NCBI RefSeq assembly: GCF_000421465.1 | Contig: NZ_ATXB01000002.1 | Location: 124,001 to 188,000 of the forward strand | Length of the DNA: 64,000 nucleotides | Direction: 5' to 3' | From: Methylohalobius crimeensis 10Ki | GTDB lineage: Bacteria; Pseudomonadota; Gammaproteobacteria; Methylococcales; Methylothermaceae | Part shown: in pieces, positions 18,403-29,269 of the stretch | How positions within the stretch are numbered: position 1 is the first letter of the stretch | Layout: every line of letters starts with the position of its first letter | The notes under the pieces: model-generated | Seen by the model: only the letters and a program-made list of their open reading frames with translations | What the model was told of the DNA's origin: nothing | The model's database searches: none | Position numbers and translations under genes: made by a program

Positions 18403-19568
18403 CCCCCCCTTCCCTGCAAGCGGAGCAGCTTCGCGCCAAACAACGCGTCACCCTGGTGGGCGGGGTGGTCAACTTATTGTTGGCCGTGGGCAAGATCGCA
18501 GCGGGATCTTACGGACGTTCCGGGGCCTTGATCGTCGACGGGATTCACTCCTTTTCCGACCTGGCCACCGACCTGTTGATTCTTTTCACCGTCCGCTTTG
18601 CCGGACAAAGCGCCGACGAAAGCCATCCCTACGGCCACGGCCGCTTCGAGACCCTCGCCACCGTGGCACTGGGAGGATTTCTGGCCGCCGTGGCCGCCGG
18701 CATCGTCTGGGACGCGGCGCAAAGATTGCAGGGAACCGCCCCCCTCTGGCACCCCAACCGCTGGGCGCTGATCGCGGTGGGAATTTCCATCCTGGTCAAG
18801 GAAGGGTTGTACCACTACACGCTCCGGGTCGCCCGCCACACCCGCTCCAAGCTCCTGCGCGCCAATGCCTGGCATCATCGCTCGGATGCGGTTTCGTCCG
18901 TCGTCGTCCTGGTGGGGGTGATCGGGGTCTTGGCCGGCTACCACTTCGCCGACGCGGTCGCCGCCATCGTGGTCGGTTTGATGATCGCCAAAATCGGTTT
19001 GGAGCTGATTGTGGAAAGCTTGCGGGAACTGGTGGATACCGCCCTGCCGGCCGAACAAGTGACAAAAATCCAGACCGCCATCCGCACCACCGAGGGAGTC
19101 AAATCCCTCCACGCCTTGCGCAGCCGACGAATGGCCGGAGAAGCCTTGGTGGACGTCCACATTCAAGTGCATCCGCAGATTTCGGTGTCCGAAGGCCACG
19201 CCATCGCCGACCGGGTCCGCGATCGCTTGCTGCAGGAATTCGACGAGGTCACCGACGTGGTCGTCCACATCGACGCCGAGAACGATCTCCAGCAACGCCC
19301 TCAGGCCCTTCCACTCCGCCCCCGGGTGATCGAACAGCTGCAGCAGGCGTGGCGGCATCTGCCCTATGCCCAAGAAATCAAACGAATCAATCTTCACTAT
19401 TTGAGGGGAAAAATCGACGTGGAGGCCTATCTCCCCTTATCCGTTTTAACCCCGAACCGATCCGCCCAGGCTATCCATGAGGAATTGCGAAAAGCCGCCA
19501 AACCGTTTAGCTTTGTAGGCAAGGTGCAAATCTATTTTACGCCCCCAAGATCCGAACGCACCAAATAA
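18399..19568 (+). CDS. Cation diffusion facilitator (CDF) family metal exporter
   Basis: A 389-residue inner-membrane antiporter of divalent metal ions. The metal site is visible as DGIHSFSDLATD in segment 2 and NAWHHRSDAVSS in segment 5, with HPYGHGRFETL between, as in the FieF/MamM group. A cytoplasmic dimerisation domain follows (VDVHIQVHP, DVVVHIDAEND) and then an extra domain of about 80 residues at the C-terminus. It overlaps the tusA-like gene by 4 bases. The metal (Fe, Zn or Mn) cannot be read from the sequence. Confidence 0.88.
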   Translation: MTPPSLQAEQLRAKQRVTLVGGVVNLLLAVGKIAAGSYGRSGALIVDGIHSFSDLATDLLILFTVRFAGQSADESHPYGHGRFETLATVALGGFLAAVAAGIVWDAAQRLQGTAPLWHPNRWALIAVGISILVKEGLYHYTLRVARHTRSKLLRANAWHHRSDAVSSVVVLVGVIGVLAGYHFADAVAAIVVGLMIAKIGLELIVESLRELVDTALPAEQVTKIQTAIRTTEGVKSLHALRSRRMAGEALVDVHIQVHPQISVSEGHAIADRVRDRLLQEFDEVTDVVVHIDAENDLQQRPQALPLRPRVIEQLQQAWRHLPYAQEIKRINLHYLRGKIDVEAYLPLSVLTPNRSAQAIHEELRKAAKPFSFVGKVQIYFTPPRSERTK

Positions 19569-19591
19569 GTACATTATGCACCAAATTAGGG
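19557..19591 (+). repeat. GCACCAAAT direct repeat ahead of glnA, possible NtrC half-sites
   Basis: GCACCAAATAAG and GCACCAAATTAG occur 20 bases apart at 19558 and 19578. The second reads TGCACC-N4-TAGGGAA, which matches only the left half of the NtrC dyad. They lie 55-90 bases upstream of the sigma-54 promoter, a suitable enhancer position. The first copy overlaps the end of the CDF gene. Confidence 0.45.
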
Positions 19592-19645
19592 AACACTTAC
19601 TGAATAAACCCGAGATTCGAGCACGCTCTTCATCTTAAATTTCAA

Positions 19646-19662
19646 TGGCATGTTTCATGCTT
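19646..19662 (+). promoter_or_regulatory. Sigma-54 promoter of glnA
   Basis: TGGCATGTTTCATGCTT has the invariant GG and GC exactly 10 bases apart, the -24/-12 pattern of RpoN promoters. Transcription would begin near 19672, 33 bases before the glnA ATG. glnA is a classic NtrC target. Confidence 0.85.
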
Positions 19663-19704
19663 AAAATGCCTGGAATTTTTCAATTCGTCCAATGAGGTAA
19701 TTCA

Positions 19705-21114
19705 ATGTCCGTTGACAAGGTATTTGAAGTCATCAAAGAAAAAGAAATTCAATTCGTCGATTTGCGTTTCGCCGACACCCGGGGCAAGGAACAGCATGTC
19801 ACCGTACCGGCTCACACGCTCGACGAGGAATTCTTCGAAAACGGCAAAATGTTCGACGGCTCGTCCATCGCCGGATGGAAAAGCATCAACGAATCGGACA
19901 TGATTCTCATGCCGGACCCGGAAACCGCGGTCGAAGATCCGTTCTTCGAAGCGCCCACCCTCATCATCCGCTGCGATATCGTGGAACCTTCCACCATGGA
20001 AGGCTACGAACGCTGTCCCCGCTCGGTGGCCAAGCGCGCCGAAGCTTATATGAAATCCACCGGTGTTGCCGACACCGCTTTATTCGGACCGGAAAACGAA
20101 TTCTTCATTTTCGACGACGTGCGTTGGGCCGCCGATATCCATCGCTGCTTCTATGAAGTGGATTCCGAAGAAGCCAACTGGAACACCGAAAGGGTCTACG
20201 AAGGCGGCAATATCGGTCACCGCCCGGGGCTGAAAGGGGGGTATTTCCCGGTACCGCCGGTGGACTCGCTCCAGGACATCCGCTCCACCATGTGCGAAAC
20301 TCTGGAGGAAATGGGTCTGACCGCCGAGGTTCATCACCACGAAGTGGCCACCGCCGGCCAGTGCGAGATCGGCGTGGGCTGCAACACCCTGGTGAAAAAA
20401 GCCGACGAAGTACTGATTCTCAAGTACGCGGTTCAAAACGTGGCTCACGCCTTCGGCAAAACCGCCACTTTCATGCCCAAACCGCTGGTGGGCGACAACG
20501 GCAACGGCATGCACGTCCACATGTCCTTGGCCAAAGGCGGACAAAATCAGTTTACCGGAGACCTCTACGGCGGCCTCTCGGAAACCGCCCTCTACTACAT
20601 CGGCGGGATTCTCAAACACGCCCGCGCCCTGAACGCCTTCACCAACGCTTCCACCAACAGCTATAAACGCTTGGTGCCGGGCTTCGAAGCGCCGGTGATG
20701 CTGGCTTACTCGGCCCGCAACCGCTCCGCCTCCATCCGCGTCCCATTCATCGCCAATCCCAAGGCACGGCGAATCGAAGTGCGATTCCCCGATTCCACCG
20801 CCAACCCTTACTTCGCCTTCTCGGCGATGTTGATGGCGGGCCTCGACGGCATTCTCAACAAAATCCATCCCGGGGATGCGATGGACAAAAACCTGTACGA
20901 CCTGCCGCCGGAAGAGGAACAAAGCATTCCCCAGGTATGCTTCGCCTTCGATCAAGCGCTGGAAGCCCTGGATCAGGACCGGGAATTCCTCAAGGCGGGC
21001 AACGTCTTCACCGACGATATGATCGACGGCTATATCGCGCTCAAAACCGAAGAAATCACCCGCCTGCGGATGAGCACCCACCCGGTGGAATTCGACATGT
21101 ACTACAGCCTCTAA
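19705..21114 (+). CDS. glnA: Glutamine synthetase, type I
   Basis: A 469-residue type I-beta glutamine synthetase, which assimilates ammonium by ATP-dependent amidation of glutamate and assembles as a dodecamer. Motifs include FDGSSIAGW, the metal and ATP site [29 protein letters not shown] and the adenylylation site [10 protein letters not shown], whose tyrosine is modified by GlnE. Regulation is therefore double: a sigma-54 promoter and reversible adenylylation. It stands alone with its own terminator. Confidence 0.98.
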   Translation: MSVDKVFEVIKEKEIQFVDLRFADTRGKEQHVTVPAHTLDEEFFENGKMFDGSSIAGWKSINESDMILMPDPETAVEDPFFEAPTLIIRCDIVEPSTMEGYERCPRSVAKRAEAYMKSTGVADTALFGPENEFFIFDDVRWAADIHRCFYEVDSEEANWNTERVYEGGNIGHRPGLKGGYFPVPPVDSLQDIRSTMCETLEEMGLTAEVHHHEVATAGQCEIGVGCNTLVKKADEVLILKYAVQNVAHAFGKTATFMPKPLVGDNGNGMHVHMSLAKGGQNQFTGDLYGGLSETALYYIGGILKHARALNAFTNASTNSYKRLVPGFEAPVMLAYSARNRSASIRVPFIANPKARRIEVRFPDSTANPYFAFSAMLMAGLDGILNKIHPGDAMDKNLYDLPPEEEQSIPQVCFAFDQALEALDQDREFLKAGNVFTDDMIDGYIALKTEEITRLRMSTHPVEFDMYYSL

Positions 21115-21133
21115 AAAAGAGACTCTAAGCTAA

Positions 21134-21170
21134 AAAAAACGCCCCGTCCGCATAAGCCGGGGCGTTTTTT
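21134..21170 (+). terminator. glnA intrinsic terminator
   Basis: AAAAAACGCCCCG pairs with CGGGGCGTTTTTT around the short loop TCCGCATAAGC and ends in six T. The flanking A run also gives it termination capacity for minus-strand transcripts. Confidence 0.92.
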
Positions 21171-21177
21171 GTGCCCG

Positions 21178-21216
21178 AAAAAAAAGCGGGACGGACGCAT
21201 CCATCCCGCTTTTTTC
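21178..21216 (-). terminator. Porin gene terminator, second hairpin of a back-to-back pair
   Basis: AAAAAAGCGGGA and TCCCGCTTTTTT form a stem around a 12-base spacer, with T runs on both strands. It lies 23 bases beyond the stop of the convergent porin gene and only a few bases from the glnA terminator. Confidence 0.85.
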
Positions 21217-21238
21217 AATCGATCCCGAAGACCGTCAA

Positions 21239-22483
21239 TTAGAACAGCGCAACCACCGCATCCACCGCGAAGGTCAGCTGGTCGTCTTGACTGCCTTCGT
21301 CAAAGGGCTTGCTGTTTTCCGCCCAGTCGTAGCGAACTTCCGGACGCACCTTGAACCAGTGGGTGGGGGTGAAATTGACCCCTACGGTCATCTCGTAGAA
21401 GTTGGTGCTTTTGCCGTTGCCGATGACGCGAATGCCAGCTTCGTCGCGGAACCACTCCATACGGGAGCCGACGCTGAACATATCATTGATGTCGTAGGTC
21501 AGATAGCTGTTGATTCCGTACCAGTGGGCTTCGTTGTCGGTGCCCAATTGCTCCTGCCAACCGTGGTCGTGCTGCAACACCAAGTGCAGGGAATCGGTGA
21601 GGTCGTAACCGAGCACGATGCTGTACAGAGAACGGTCCAGATCGTCCGCCGGGCCGTTGTTGCCGGCAATACTGCCGTGAGTGGCGGTCAACGCCGCGGA
21701 CAGGGCACCGGCGCCTTCCACGCCGTTATCCCAGTTCAAACCGCCGATGAAATTCCAGGCATCGTCGATATCGGCGGTGAAGCTGTCCCAACCGTTGACC
21801 GCGCCCACGGTCACCGACAGATTGTCCACCAGGGGCATGGAGAAAAGCGCCCCGGTGTGGGTGAACGGCTCGCCGTACTGCATGGTGTAGGCATGGGAAT
21901 AGAAGAAGTTGTCGGGGGCGGTGACCACTTCGTAGCCGATGATGGTATAGAAATGACCGAACTTGGCGGTGATGCCGTTCAACACCGGCGCAAACACCTC
22001 CAGATAGGCCTGCGGCATGGCCAGCTTGTTGATGTTGTTGCCGCTATTGGTGTTGCCGACCCACTTTTGCTTGCCGCCATCGGAGATTTCCAGACCGGCG
22101 GCTTGGGTAAACGGGCTGTCCGAGCCGTACATGAAATCCACCCGGCCGCCGATGTCCCATGCGTTGCCTTCGGTGTCGACGGCACGCTCCACGAACAGAT
22201 TGACCTGATTCAGCAACACCCGATCGTTGCGGAAGTTGAAAGTGACGGGGGTGTTGAAATTGTCGCTGCTGTCGAAATTATGGGTATAGCCGAAGTCCAC
22301 CCAACCGCCGAAATGCAGCCCCAAATCCTTCATCAGGGCGGTTTCGTTGTGATTAAAGCCGGTCAAGGCCTTCAAAGCGTTGTCGGGTTGGCTGATATTT
22401 TCGGGAATCGGGTTGGCCCCGGCGACGCCCGAGGCGGCCGCCATCGCGGCAGCCAGCACGGTCGGTTTATAGATCGTTTGCAT
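21239..22483 (-). CDS. Outer-membrane beta-barrel porin, OmpL-like (BBP2) type
   Basis: A 414-residue outer-membrane protein with a cleavable signal peptide (MQTIYKPTVLAAAMAAASGVAGA, cut about residue 23 and written here as the family-like Ala-X-Ala end). The mature part alternates hydrophobic and polar residues in the manner of beta strands (GGWVDFGYTHNFD, IGGRVDFMYG, GITAKFGHFY) and ends in a terminal aromatic strand with final F. It resembles the BBP2/OmpL-like porins. It stands between glnA and amtB, so a link to nitrogen uptake is tempting but unproven. I saw no sigma-54 site directly in front of it. Confidence 0.75.
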   Translation of the reverse strand: MQTIYKPTVLAAAMAAASGVAGANPIPENISQPDNALKALTGFNHNETALMKDLGLHFGGWVDFGYTHNFDSSDNFNTPVTFNFRNDRVLLNQVNLFVERAVDTEGNAWDIGGRVDFMYGSDSPFTQAAGLEISDGGKQKWVGNTNSGNNINKLAMPQAYLEVFAPVLNGITAKFGHFYTIIGYEVVTAPDNFFYSHAYTMQYGEPFTHTGALFSMPLVDNLSVTVGAVNGWDSFTADIDDAWNFIGGLNWDNGVEGAGALSAALTATHGSIAGNNGPADDLDRSLYSIVLGYDLTDSLHLVLQHDHGWQEQLGTDNEAHWYGINSYLTYDINDMFSVGSRMEWFRDEAGIRVIGNGKSTNFYEMTVGVNFTPTHWFKVRPEVRYDWAENSKPFDEGSQDDQLTFAVDAVVALF

Positions 22484-22692
22484 GGCGAATCCTCACTTCA
22501 TGATTGATTGTGTTGTTTTTGCTACAAATCGTTGTTTTTCTGCGATTTAACAGTAAACCAAATAGACGTGACTTTCAAATTCACAAGCGTAAACACTCTT
22601 TTTCCCGGGGCTACCGACCGGCAGGCAACCGCGTCTCCGCTCGTTACCTTCCGTCAGTCGGCCCCTCGTCTACTTTCAGTTGTTCAATTAAT

Positions 22693-23943
<1,251 letters not shown>

Positions 23944-23979
23944 GTTGTTTTCCTCTCTTACATTACGCGTTATTCAACC

Positions 23980-24327
<348 letters not shown>

Positions 24328-24358
24328 TCAAATTCAGTTCGGTTTCTCCGGCAATAAA

Positions 24359-24377
24359 CAAGCACCTTTCATGCCAT
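24359..24377 (-). promoter_or_regulatory. Sigma-54 promoter of glnK-amtB
   Basis: On the minus strand the sequence TGGCATGAAAGGTGCTT has GG and GC 10 bases apart. Transcription would begin near 24350, about 30 bases before the glnK ATG. Confidence 0.85.
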
Positions 24378-24415
24378 GCATGAATATCCCTGGATTGGGC
24401 GAATAGGCTTTCCTA

Positions 24416-24456
24416 CAATGCACATGATTGGACCTTTGCGCACCATCAACGGGCAG
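24416..24456 (-). promoter_or_regulatory. Candidate NtrC sites between glnK and ntrB
   Basis: Two partial matches to the NtrC dyad TGCACC-N4-TGGTGCA lie side by side on the plus strand: TGCACATGATTGG from 24419 and GCACCATCAACGGGCA from 24439. They lie 40-80 bases upstream of the glnK sigma-54 promoter and could also influence ntrB. Each has a good left half and an imperfect right half. Confidence 0.45.
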
Positions 24457-24499
24457 GCCAGCCGATCCTCCCTTTTCTTCTCATTCCTAAACTTAGGTA

Positions 24500-24505
24500 T
24501 ATAAT
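24500..24505 (+). promoter_or_regulatory. Possible -10 box of ntrBC
   Basis: TATAAT lies 18 bases before the ntrB ATG, with no convincing -35 box. Just upstream CCTAA-AC-TTAGG (24486-24497) is a short perfect dyad that could be an operator. The spacing to the ATG would leave a very short leader. Confidence 0.4.
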
Positions 24506-24522
24506 TTGCTTCTCAATATTGC

Positions 24523-25608
24523 ATGAACAATCAAACCATCCACCGCGAAGACGAACCGTTACATCAACGCATCCTGGAACATCTGGGGAACGCGGTATTG
24601 CTGTTCGACCGCACGCAACACCTGCGTTACCTCAACCCGGCGGGGGAAATGCTCTTGGCGATCAGCGCCCGCCAGAGCCTGGGATTACCGGCGTCGGCGC
24701 TGTTCGGTCCCCAGGGAGAAAAATTCGCCGGCGACCTGGCGCACACCATCCGGAGCGGTTCGCCGCGGGTGGAACGCAACCTGCCCCTCCACTTGCCGGG
24801 GCGCATCCTTCCCGTGCATTGCGCCATGACTCCCCTCTTCCAGGACGAGCAAGTGGATGCGGTGGTGATGGAAATCGAGGATGTGGAACGCTACCAGCAA
24901 TTGTCCCGCGACGAACGTTGGCTGGCCCAGCAAAACGTGGTTCACCAGCTCCTCCGGGGACTGGCGCATGAAATCAAAAATCCCCTCGGGGGATTGCGCG
25001 GCGCGGCCCAATTGCTGGCCACCGAAGTGACCGATCCGGCGCTTTCCGAATACACCGATGTGATCATCGCCGAAGCCGACCGTTTGAAAGCCTTGATCGA
25101 TCGCCTGCTGGCTCCCAATCAACCGCCCCGCATGATCGAGCTCAACATCCACCAGATTTTGGAACGGGTCAGCCAGGTCCTGGCGGCGGAGTATCCCACC
25201 CTCGCTTTCCGGCGCGACTACGATCCCAGCCTGCCGCCGATTCACGGCGACCCGGATCAGCTCATTCAAGCCTTCCTCAACATTGCCCGCAACGCCGCCC
25301 AGGCCCTGGAAGGCGACGGCGAGATCACCCTTCGGACCCGCATCAAGCGGCGCGTCACCATCCGCCAGCAGCACCACCGGCAGGCGGTTCGAATCGACAT
25401 CATCGACGCCGGGCCCGGCATTGCCCCGGAACTATTGGATCAGATCTTCTATCCCATGATTACCAGCCGCCCCGACGGGACGGGTTTGGGACTTTCCATC
25501 GCCCAAACCCTGGTCACCCGTCACGGCGGAATGATCGAGTGCCAATCGCAGCCGGGACGGACCTGTTTTTCCATTTATCTGCCACTGGAGAATCGCCATG
25601 CCCAATGA
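24523..25608 (+). CDS. ntrB: Nitrogen sensor histidine kinase/phosphatase NtrB
   Basis: A 361-residue cytoplasmic two-component sensor. It has an N-terminal PAS domain (about 10-130), the H-box GLAHEIKNPLGGLRG with phospho-acceptor H149, the N-box NIARNAAQAL, and DAGPGIAPELL and GTGLGLSIAQTL of the ATPase domain. No membrane segment is present, as expected for NtrB, which is governed by PII. It overlaps ntrC by 11 bases. Confidence 0.95.
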   Translation: MNNQTIHREDEPLHQRILEHLGNAVLLFDRTQHLRYLNPAGEMLLAISARQSLGLPASALFGPQGEKFAGDLAHTIRSGSPRVERNLPLHLPGRILPVHCAMTPLFQDEQVDAVVMEIEDVERYQQLSRDERWLAQQNVVHQLLRGLAHEIKNPLGGLRGAAQLLATEVTDPALSEYTDVIIAEADRLKALIDRLLAPNQPPRMIELNIHQILERVSQVLAAEYPTLAFRRDYDPSLPPIHGDPDQLIQAFLNIARNAAQALEGDGEITLRTRIKRRVTIRQQHHRQAVRIDIIDAGPGIAPELLDQIFYPMITSRPDGTGLGLSIAQTLVTRHGGMIECQSQPGRTCFSIYLPLENRHAQ

Positions 25609-27016
25609 AATCTGGGTCATCGACGACGATCAATCCATCCGTTGGGTCTTGGACAAGGCCCTCAAGAAGGCCGGCTTTCGGGTTCACAGCTTTGCCGACG
25701 CCTCCGAGCCGGAGTTGTTGCTGCAACACTCCCAGCCCGACGTTCTCCTCACCGACATCCGTATGCCCGGCATCGACGGCCTGGAGCTTCTGAGTCAAAT
25801 TCGAAACCGCCACCCGGATCTGCCGGTGATCGTGATGACCGCCCACTCGGATCTGGACAGCGCGGTGGCCTCTCTCCACGGCGGCGCATTCGAATATCTA
25901 CCCAAGCCATTCGATCTGGAGGAAGTGGTCCAAGTGGTTCAGCGGGCCTGTCATAACCGCGAGGAACCCAAGGCGACCGGCAGCTGCGGCCCGGTGCCCG
26001 AAATCATCGGCGAGGCCCCGGCCATGCAGGAAGTATTCCGGGCCATCGGCCGGCTGGCCCGCTCGCCGATCACGGTATTGATCACCGGCGAGTCCGGAAC
26101 CGGCAAGGAATTGGTGGCGCGTGCCCTCCACCGTCACAGCCCTCGCCGGGATGCGCCCTTCATCGCCCTCAACATGGCCGCCATCCCCAAGGATCTGCTG
26201 GAATCGGAATTATTCGGCCACGAAAAAGGCGCCTTCACCGGCGCCCAGCAGCGTCGCATCGGCCGCTTCGAACAAGCCGACGGCGGCACCTTGTTCCTGG
26301 ATGAAATCGGCGACATGCCCGCCGAACTCCAAACCCGGCTTCTGCGGGTCCTGGCCGAGGGAGAGTTCTACCCTCTCGGCGCCCATACTCCGCGCCGAGT
26401 GGACGTCCGCATCATCACCGCCACCCATCAAAACCTGGAGGAACTGGTCAACCAAGGCCGCTTCCGCGAGGATCTCTATCATCGCCTCAACGTGATCCGC
26501 ATCCATACGCCGGCGCTGCGCGATCGACGCGAGGACATCTCCTTGTTGCTGCGCCGCTTTCTCAAGCGCATCGCCAAGGAGCTCAACACCGAACCCAAGC
26601 TCTTGCGCCCCGAAGTGGAGGCATATCTGAGTCAACTGGATTGGCCAGGCAACGTGCGCCAATTGGAAAACACCTGCCGCTGGCTGACGGTCATGGCGCC
26701 GGGTCAAACCATTTATAGGGAGGATTTGCCGCCTGAACTGATGGGAAAACCCTCGCCCCGATCGACACTGGCCGACAGCGGCGGGGATTGGCGGACGAAA
26801 CTGACTCAATGGACCGCCCAACAATTGGCCGACGGCAAAGGCAACATCGCCAAACAAGCGATCGCCGAGGCGGAACGGATTCTGATTCGGACCGCCCTCA
26901 AGCACACCCGGGGCCGACGTCAGGACGCCGCCCGGCTATTGGGCTACGGGCGCAACACCCTGACCCGCAAGATCAACGAGTTGGAATTGGAGGAAGAGGA
27001 ACCGGCAACGCCGTGA
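25598..27016 (+). CDS. ntrC: Nitrogen regulation response regulator NtrC
   Basis: A 472-residue sigma-54 activator: receiver domain with D53 in LLTDIRMPG, AAA+ domain with Walker A GESGTGKE, the sigma-54 contact loop GAFTGA, and GGTLFLDEIGD, and a Fis-type helix-turn-helix at the end (RQDAARLLGYGRNTLTRKI). When phosphorylated by NtrB it drives RpoN promoters. Eight candidates lie in this window, so it is probably the master regulator of most nitrogen genes here. Confidence 0.96.
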   Translation: MPNEIWVIDDDQSIRWVLDKALKKAGFRVHSFADASEPELLLQHSQPDVLLTDIRMPGIDGLELLSQIRNRHPDLPVIVMTAHSDLDSAVASLHGGAFEYLPKPFDLEEVVQVVQRACHNREEPKATGSCGPVPEIIGEAPAMQEVFRAIGRLARSPITVLITGESGTGKELVARALHRHSPRRDAPFIALNMAAIPKDLLESELFGHEKGAFTGAQQRRIGRFEQADGGTLFLDEIGDMPAELQTRLLRVLAEGEFYPLGAHTPRRVDVRIITATHQNLEELVNQGRFREDLYHRLNVIRIHTPALRDRREDISLLLRRFLKRIAKELNTEPKLLRPEVEAYLSQLDWPGNVRQLENTCRWLTVMAPGQTIYREDLPPELMGKPSPRSTLADSGGDWRTKLTQWTAQQLADGKGNIAKQAIAEAERILIRTALKHTRGRRQDAARLLGYGRNTLTRKINELELEEEEPATP

Positions 27017-27109
27017 CCCGCTTTCCGGAAAACGCATCCACGATGACGTTGGCCGACCAAATGAGCCCTGGGCGCCAGTCTCACCGCTGGCGGGATAAGC
27101 CAGAACGAT

Positions 27110-29020
27110 TCAAGCACCGGATTCCCGGGCACGTTCGAGGGAGCTCTCCGACTCGATGATCGCCTGAATGGCATCGGCCTCCAGCGTCTCCTTTTCCAAC
27201 AAGGCCTTGGCCAGATCGTCCAATTGCGGGCGATGGGTCTGGAGCAATTCGGTCACTTTACCCTCGATTTCGCAGAGCAAACCGCGAATCTCCTCGTCGA
27301 TCATCCGCGCGGTATGCTCGCTGAAATCGCGCTGCTGCGCCATTTCCCGGCCCAGGAAAATATGTTCCTCCCCTCGGCGAAACGCCACCGGCCCCAGGCT
27401 CTCGCTCATACCCCATTGAGTGATCATATGCCGGGCCAGGCGGGTCGCCTGCTTGAGATCGTTCTCGGCCCCGGAACTGACCTCACCGAATACGATCTGT
27501 TCGGCGATCCGGCCGCCCAGCATCACACCGATGCGGTCCCGCAGGTAACTTTGCCTGAGATTGTGCCGATCCTCCTCGGGAATCTGCTCGGTGACGCCCA
27601 AGGCCCGCCCCCGCGGAATGATCGTCACCTTGTCCAAGGGATCGGCGTAGGGCAAAAGACTCGCCGCGATCGCATGTCCCGACTCGTGATAGGCGATCTG
27701 CTTTTTCTCCTCGTCGCTGATCACCATTTCGCGCTTGCCGCCCAAAACGATCTTGTCCCGGGCGTTCAGCAGGATCGCCATATCCACTTGGTCCCGATCG
27801 TCCCGTCCCGCCAGCAGCGCCGCTTCGTTGACCAGATTTTCCAGGTCTGCTCCCGAGAAGCCCACCGTGAGCGCGGCCAGGCGATCCAGCGCCACATCCC
27901 CAGCCAAGGGGACATGGGCGGTATGAATTTTCAAAATTTCCAGACGCGCTTTTTTGTCCGGCAAATCGAGGGTGACCTTGCGGTCGAAGCGCCCCGGCCG
28001 CAGCAAAGCGGGGTCGAGCACATCGGGGCGGTTGGTGGCGGCCAGCACCACCACCGCTTCGTGGGGGGCGAAACCGTCCATTTCGTTCAAGATCTGGTTC
28101 AGGGTCTGCTCGCGCTCGTCATGGCCTCCGCCGAGTCCCGTGCCGCGCGCCCGGCCCACCGAATCGATCTCGTCGATGAAAATGATCGCCGGCGCCTCCT
28201 TCTTGGCGCTTTCAAACATGTCCCGCACCCGCGAGGCCCCCACCCCCACGAACATTTCGATGAATTCCGAGCCGCTGATGCTGAAGAAAGGCACGTCCGC
28301 CTCGCCGGCCACCGCCTTGGCCAACAAGGTCTTGCCGGTGCCCGGCGGACCCATCAGGAGAATCCCCTTGGGAATCTTGGCGCCCAATTTGCGGTAGTGA
28401 TCCGGGTCGCGCAAATAATGGACGATTTCGCGCAAATCCAGCTTGGCGTTTTCCAAGCCGGCGACATCGTCAAAGGTCAGATCCGTCTCGCCTTTGCGAA
28501 AACGCCGGGCCCTGGATTTTCCGAATCCGAACACCCCGCCCCCGCCCATACGCTCCTGCATCTTGCGGCTACTGTACCAAAACAGGCCGATGATCAACAT
28601 CCAGGGCAGAATGCCGATCAAGGCCCTGAGCCACCAAGTGGCTTCTTCCGATTTGGCTTGAATTTCCACGCCGTTTTTTTCCAGCAGGGGCATCAACTCC
28701 GGATCTTCCACCGGCGGCAAGGTGGTCTTGAAACGTTCGGCCTTGGCTTGGTCTTTTTCCGAAACCGGTTTCATCGACCGCAACTGACCGGTCACCTGAT
28801 CCCCCTGCAAGGTCACGCTGGCGACTTTTCCGGCGCGGACGGTTTCCTTGAATGCCGTATAGGAAAGGGTCTGCGCCTGATTCTGGCCCAGATTGAACCA
28901 GTACCACGACAGAATCAGCAGCATGAAAAACCAAAGCAGCAGACGCGACCAGGACTGTTGGGGGGACTGCTGGGTATTCACCGGCGGCTGGGATTGATTC
29001 GGGGTTTGCTTGGGAGCCAT
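27110..29020 (-). CDS. ftsH: ATP-dependent zinc metalloprotease FtsH
   Basis: A membrane-anchored AAA+ protease that degrades misfolded membrane proteins and regulators. Two membrane segments (about 25-43 and 125-145) bracket a periplasmic domain. The AAA module has Walker [19 protein letters not shown] and the arginine-rich SRH, and the protease domain has HESGH with its zinc ligands. I use the ATG at 29020 (636 residues); a TTG at 29041 would add seven residues. At 27073-27092 CGCCAG/CTGGCG forms a weak hairpin past the stop, without a T run. Confidence 0.95.
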   Translation of the reverse strand: MAPKQTPNQSQPPVNTQQSPQQSWSRLLLWFFMLLILSWYWFNLGQNQAQTLSYTAFKETVRAGKVASVTLQGDQVTGQLRSMKPVSEKDQAKAERFKTTLPPVEDPELMPLLEKNGVEIQAKSEEATWWLRALIGILPWMLIIGLFWYSSRKMQERMGGGGVFGFGKSRARRFRKGETDLTFDDVAGLENAKLDLREIVHYLRDPDHYRKLGAKIPKGILLMGPPGTGKTLLAKAVAGEADVPFFSISGSEFIEMFVGVGASRVRDMFESAKKEAPAIIFIDEIDSVGRARGTGLGGGHDEREQTLNQILNEMDGFAPHEAVVVLAATNRPDVLDPALLRPGRFDRKVTLDLPDKKARLEILKIHTAHVPLAGDVALDRLAALTVGFSGADLENLVNEAALLAGRDDRDQVDMAILLNARDKIVLGGKREMVISDEEKKQIAYHESGHAIAASLLPYADPLDKVTIIPRGRALGVTEQIPEEDRHNLRQSYLRDRIGVMLGGRIAEQIVFGEVSSGAENDLKQATRLARHMITQWGMSESLGPVAFRRGEEHIFLGREMAQQRDFSEHTARMIDEEIRGLLCEIEGKVTELLQTHRPQLDDLAKALLEKETLEADAIQAIIESESSLERARESGA

Positions 29021-29100
29021 AAGGTTTTCGTCTTTCGTCAAGAGACTCGCAGTTTATCACTCATTGAAAGAGTCCACTTTTTGTGCATGCCGCCATTTGT

Positions 29101-29117
29101 CGCACAGATTCGGTGCA
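29101..29117 (+). promoter_or_regulatory. NtrC-type dyad upstream of nirB
   Basis: CGCACAGATTCGGTGCA contains GCAC-N7-GTGC, the core of the NtrC consensus, with a nearly complete right half (GGTGCA). It lies about 80 bases upstream of the nirB sigma-54 promoter, a normal enhancer distance. Confidence 0.7.
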
Positions 29118-29194
29118 TTTTTCCCTGCTTCCGGATTCCATCGATCCCGACGGATCGCCCGCATAATCATTCCACTGCGTTTATCAAAACGGGT

Positions 29195-29211
29195 TGGCAC
29201 GATGAGTGCTG
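29195..29211 (+). promoter_or_regulatory. Sigma-54 promoter of nirBD
   Basis: TGGCACGATGAGTGCTG has a perfect -24 hexamer and GC exactly 10 bases after GG. Transcription near 29221 would leave a leader of about 50 bases. Confidence 0.87.
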
Positions 29212-29269
29212 GATCAATTCGTATAAATCTTAATCAAGTACCCGATCCATTTCCCAGAAGGCAAAACCC

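Noticed and set aside
22484-22692. Sigma-54 promoter in front of the porin gene
   Set aside because: No GG-N10-GC element on the minus strand stands at a suitable distance from the porin ATG.
27224-29233. A 669-codon open frame on the plus strand opposite ftsH
   Set aside because: It is a shadow of ftsH caused by codon bias; composition is His/Gln/Arg-rich without domains.
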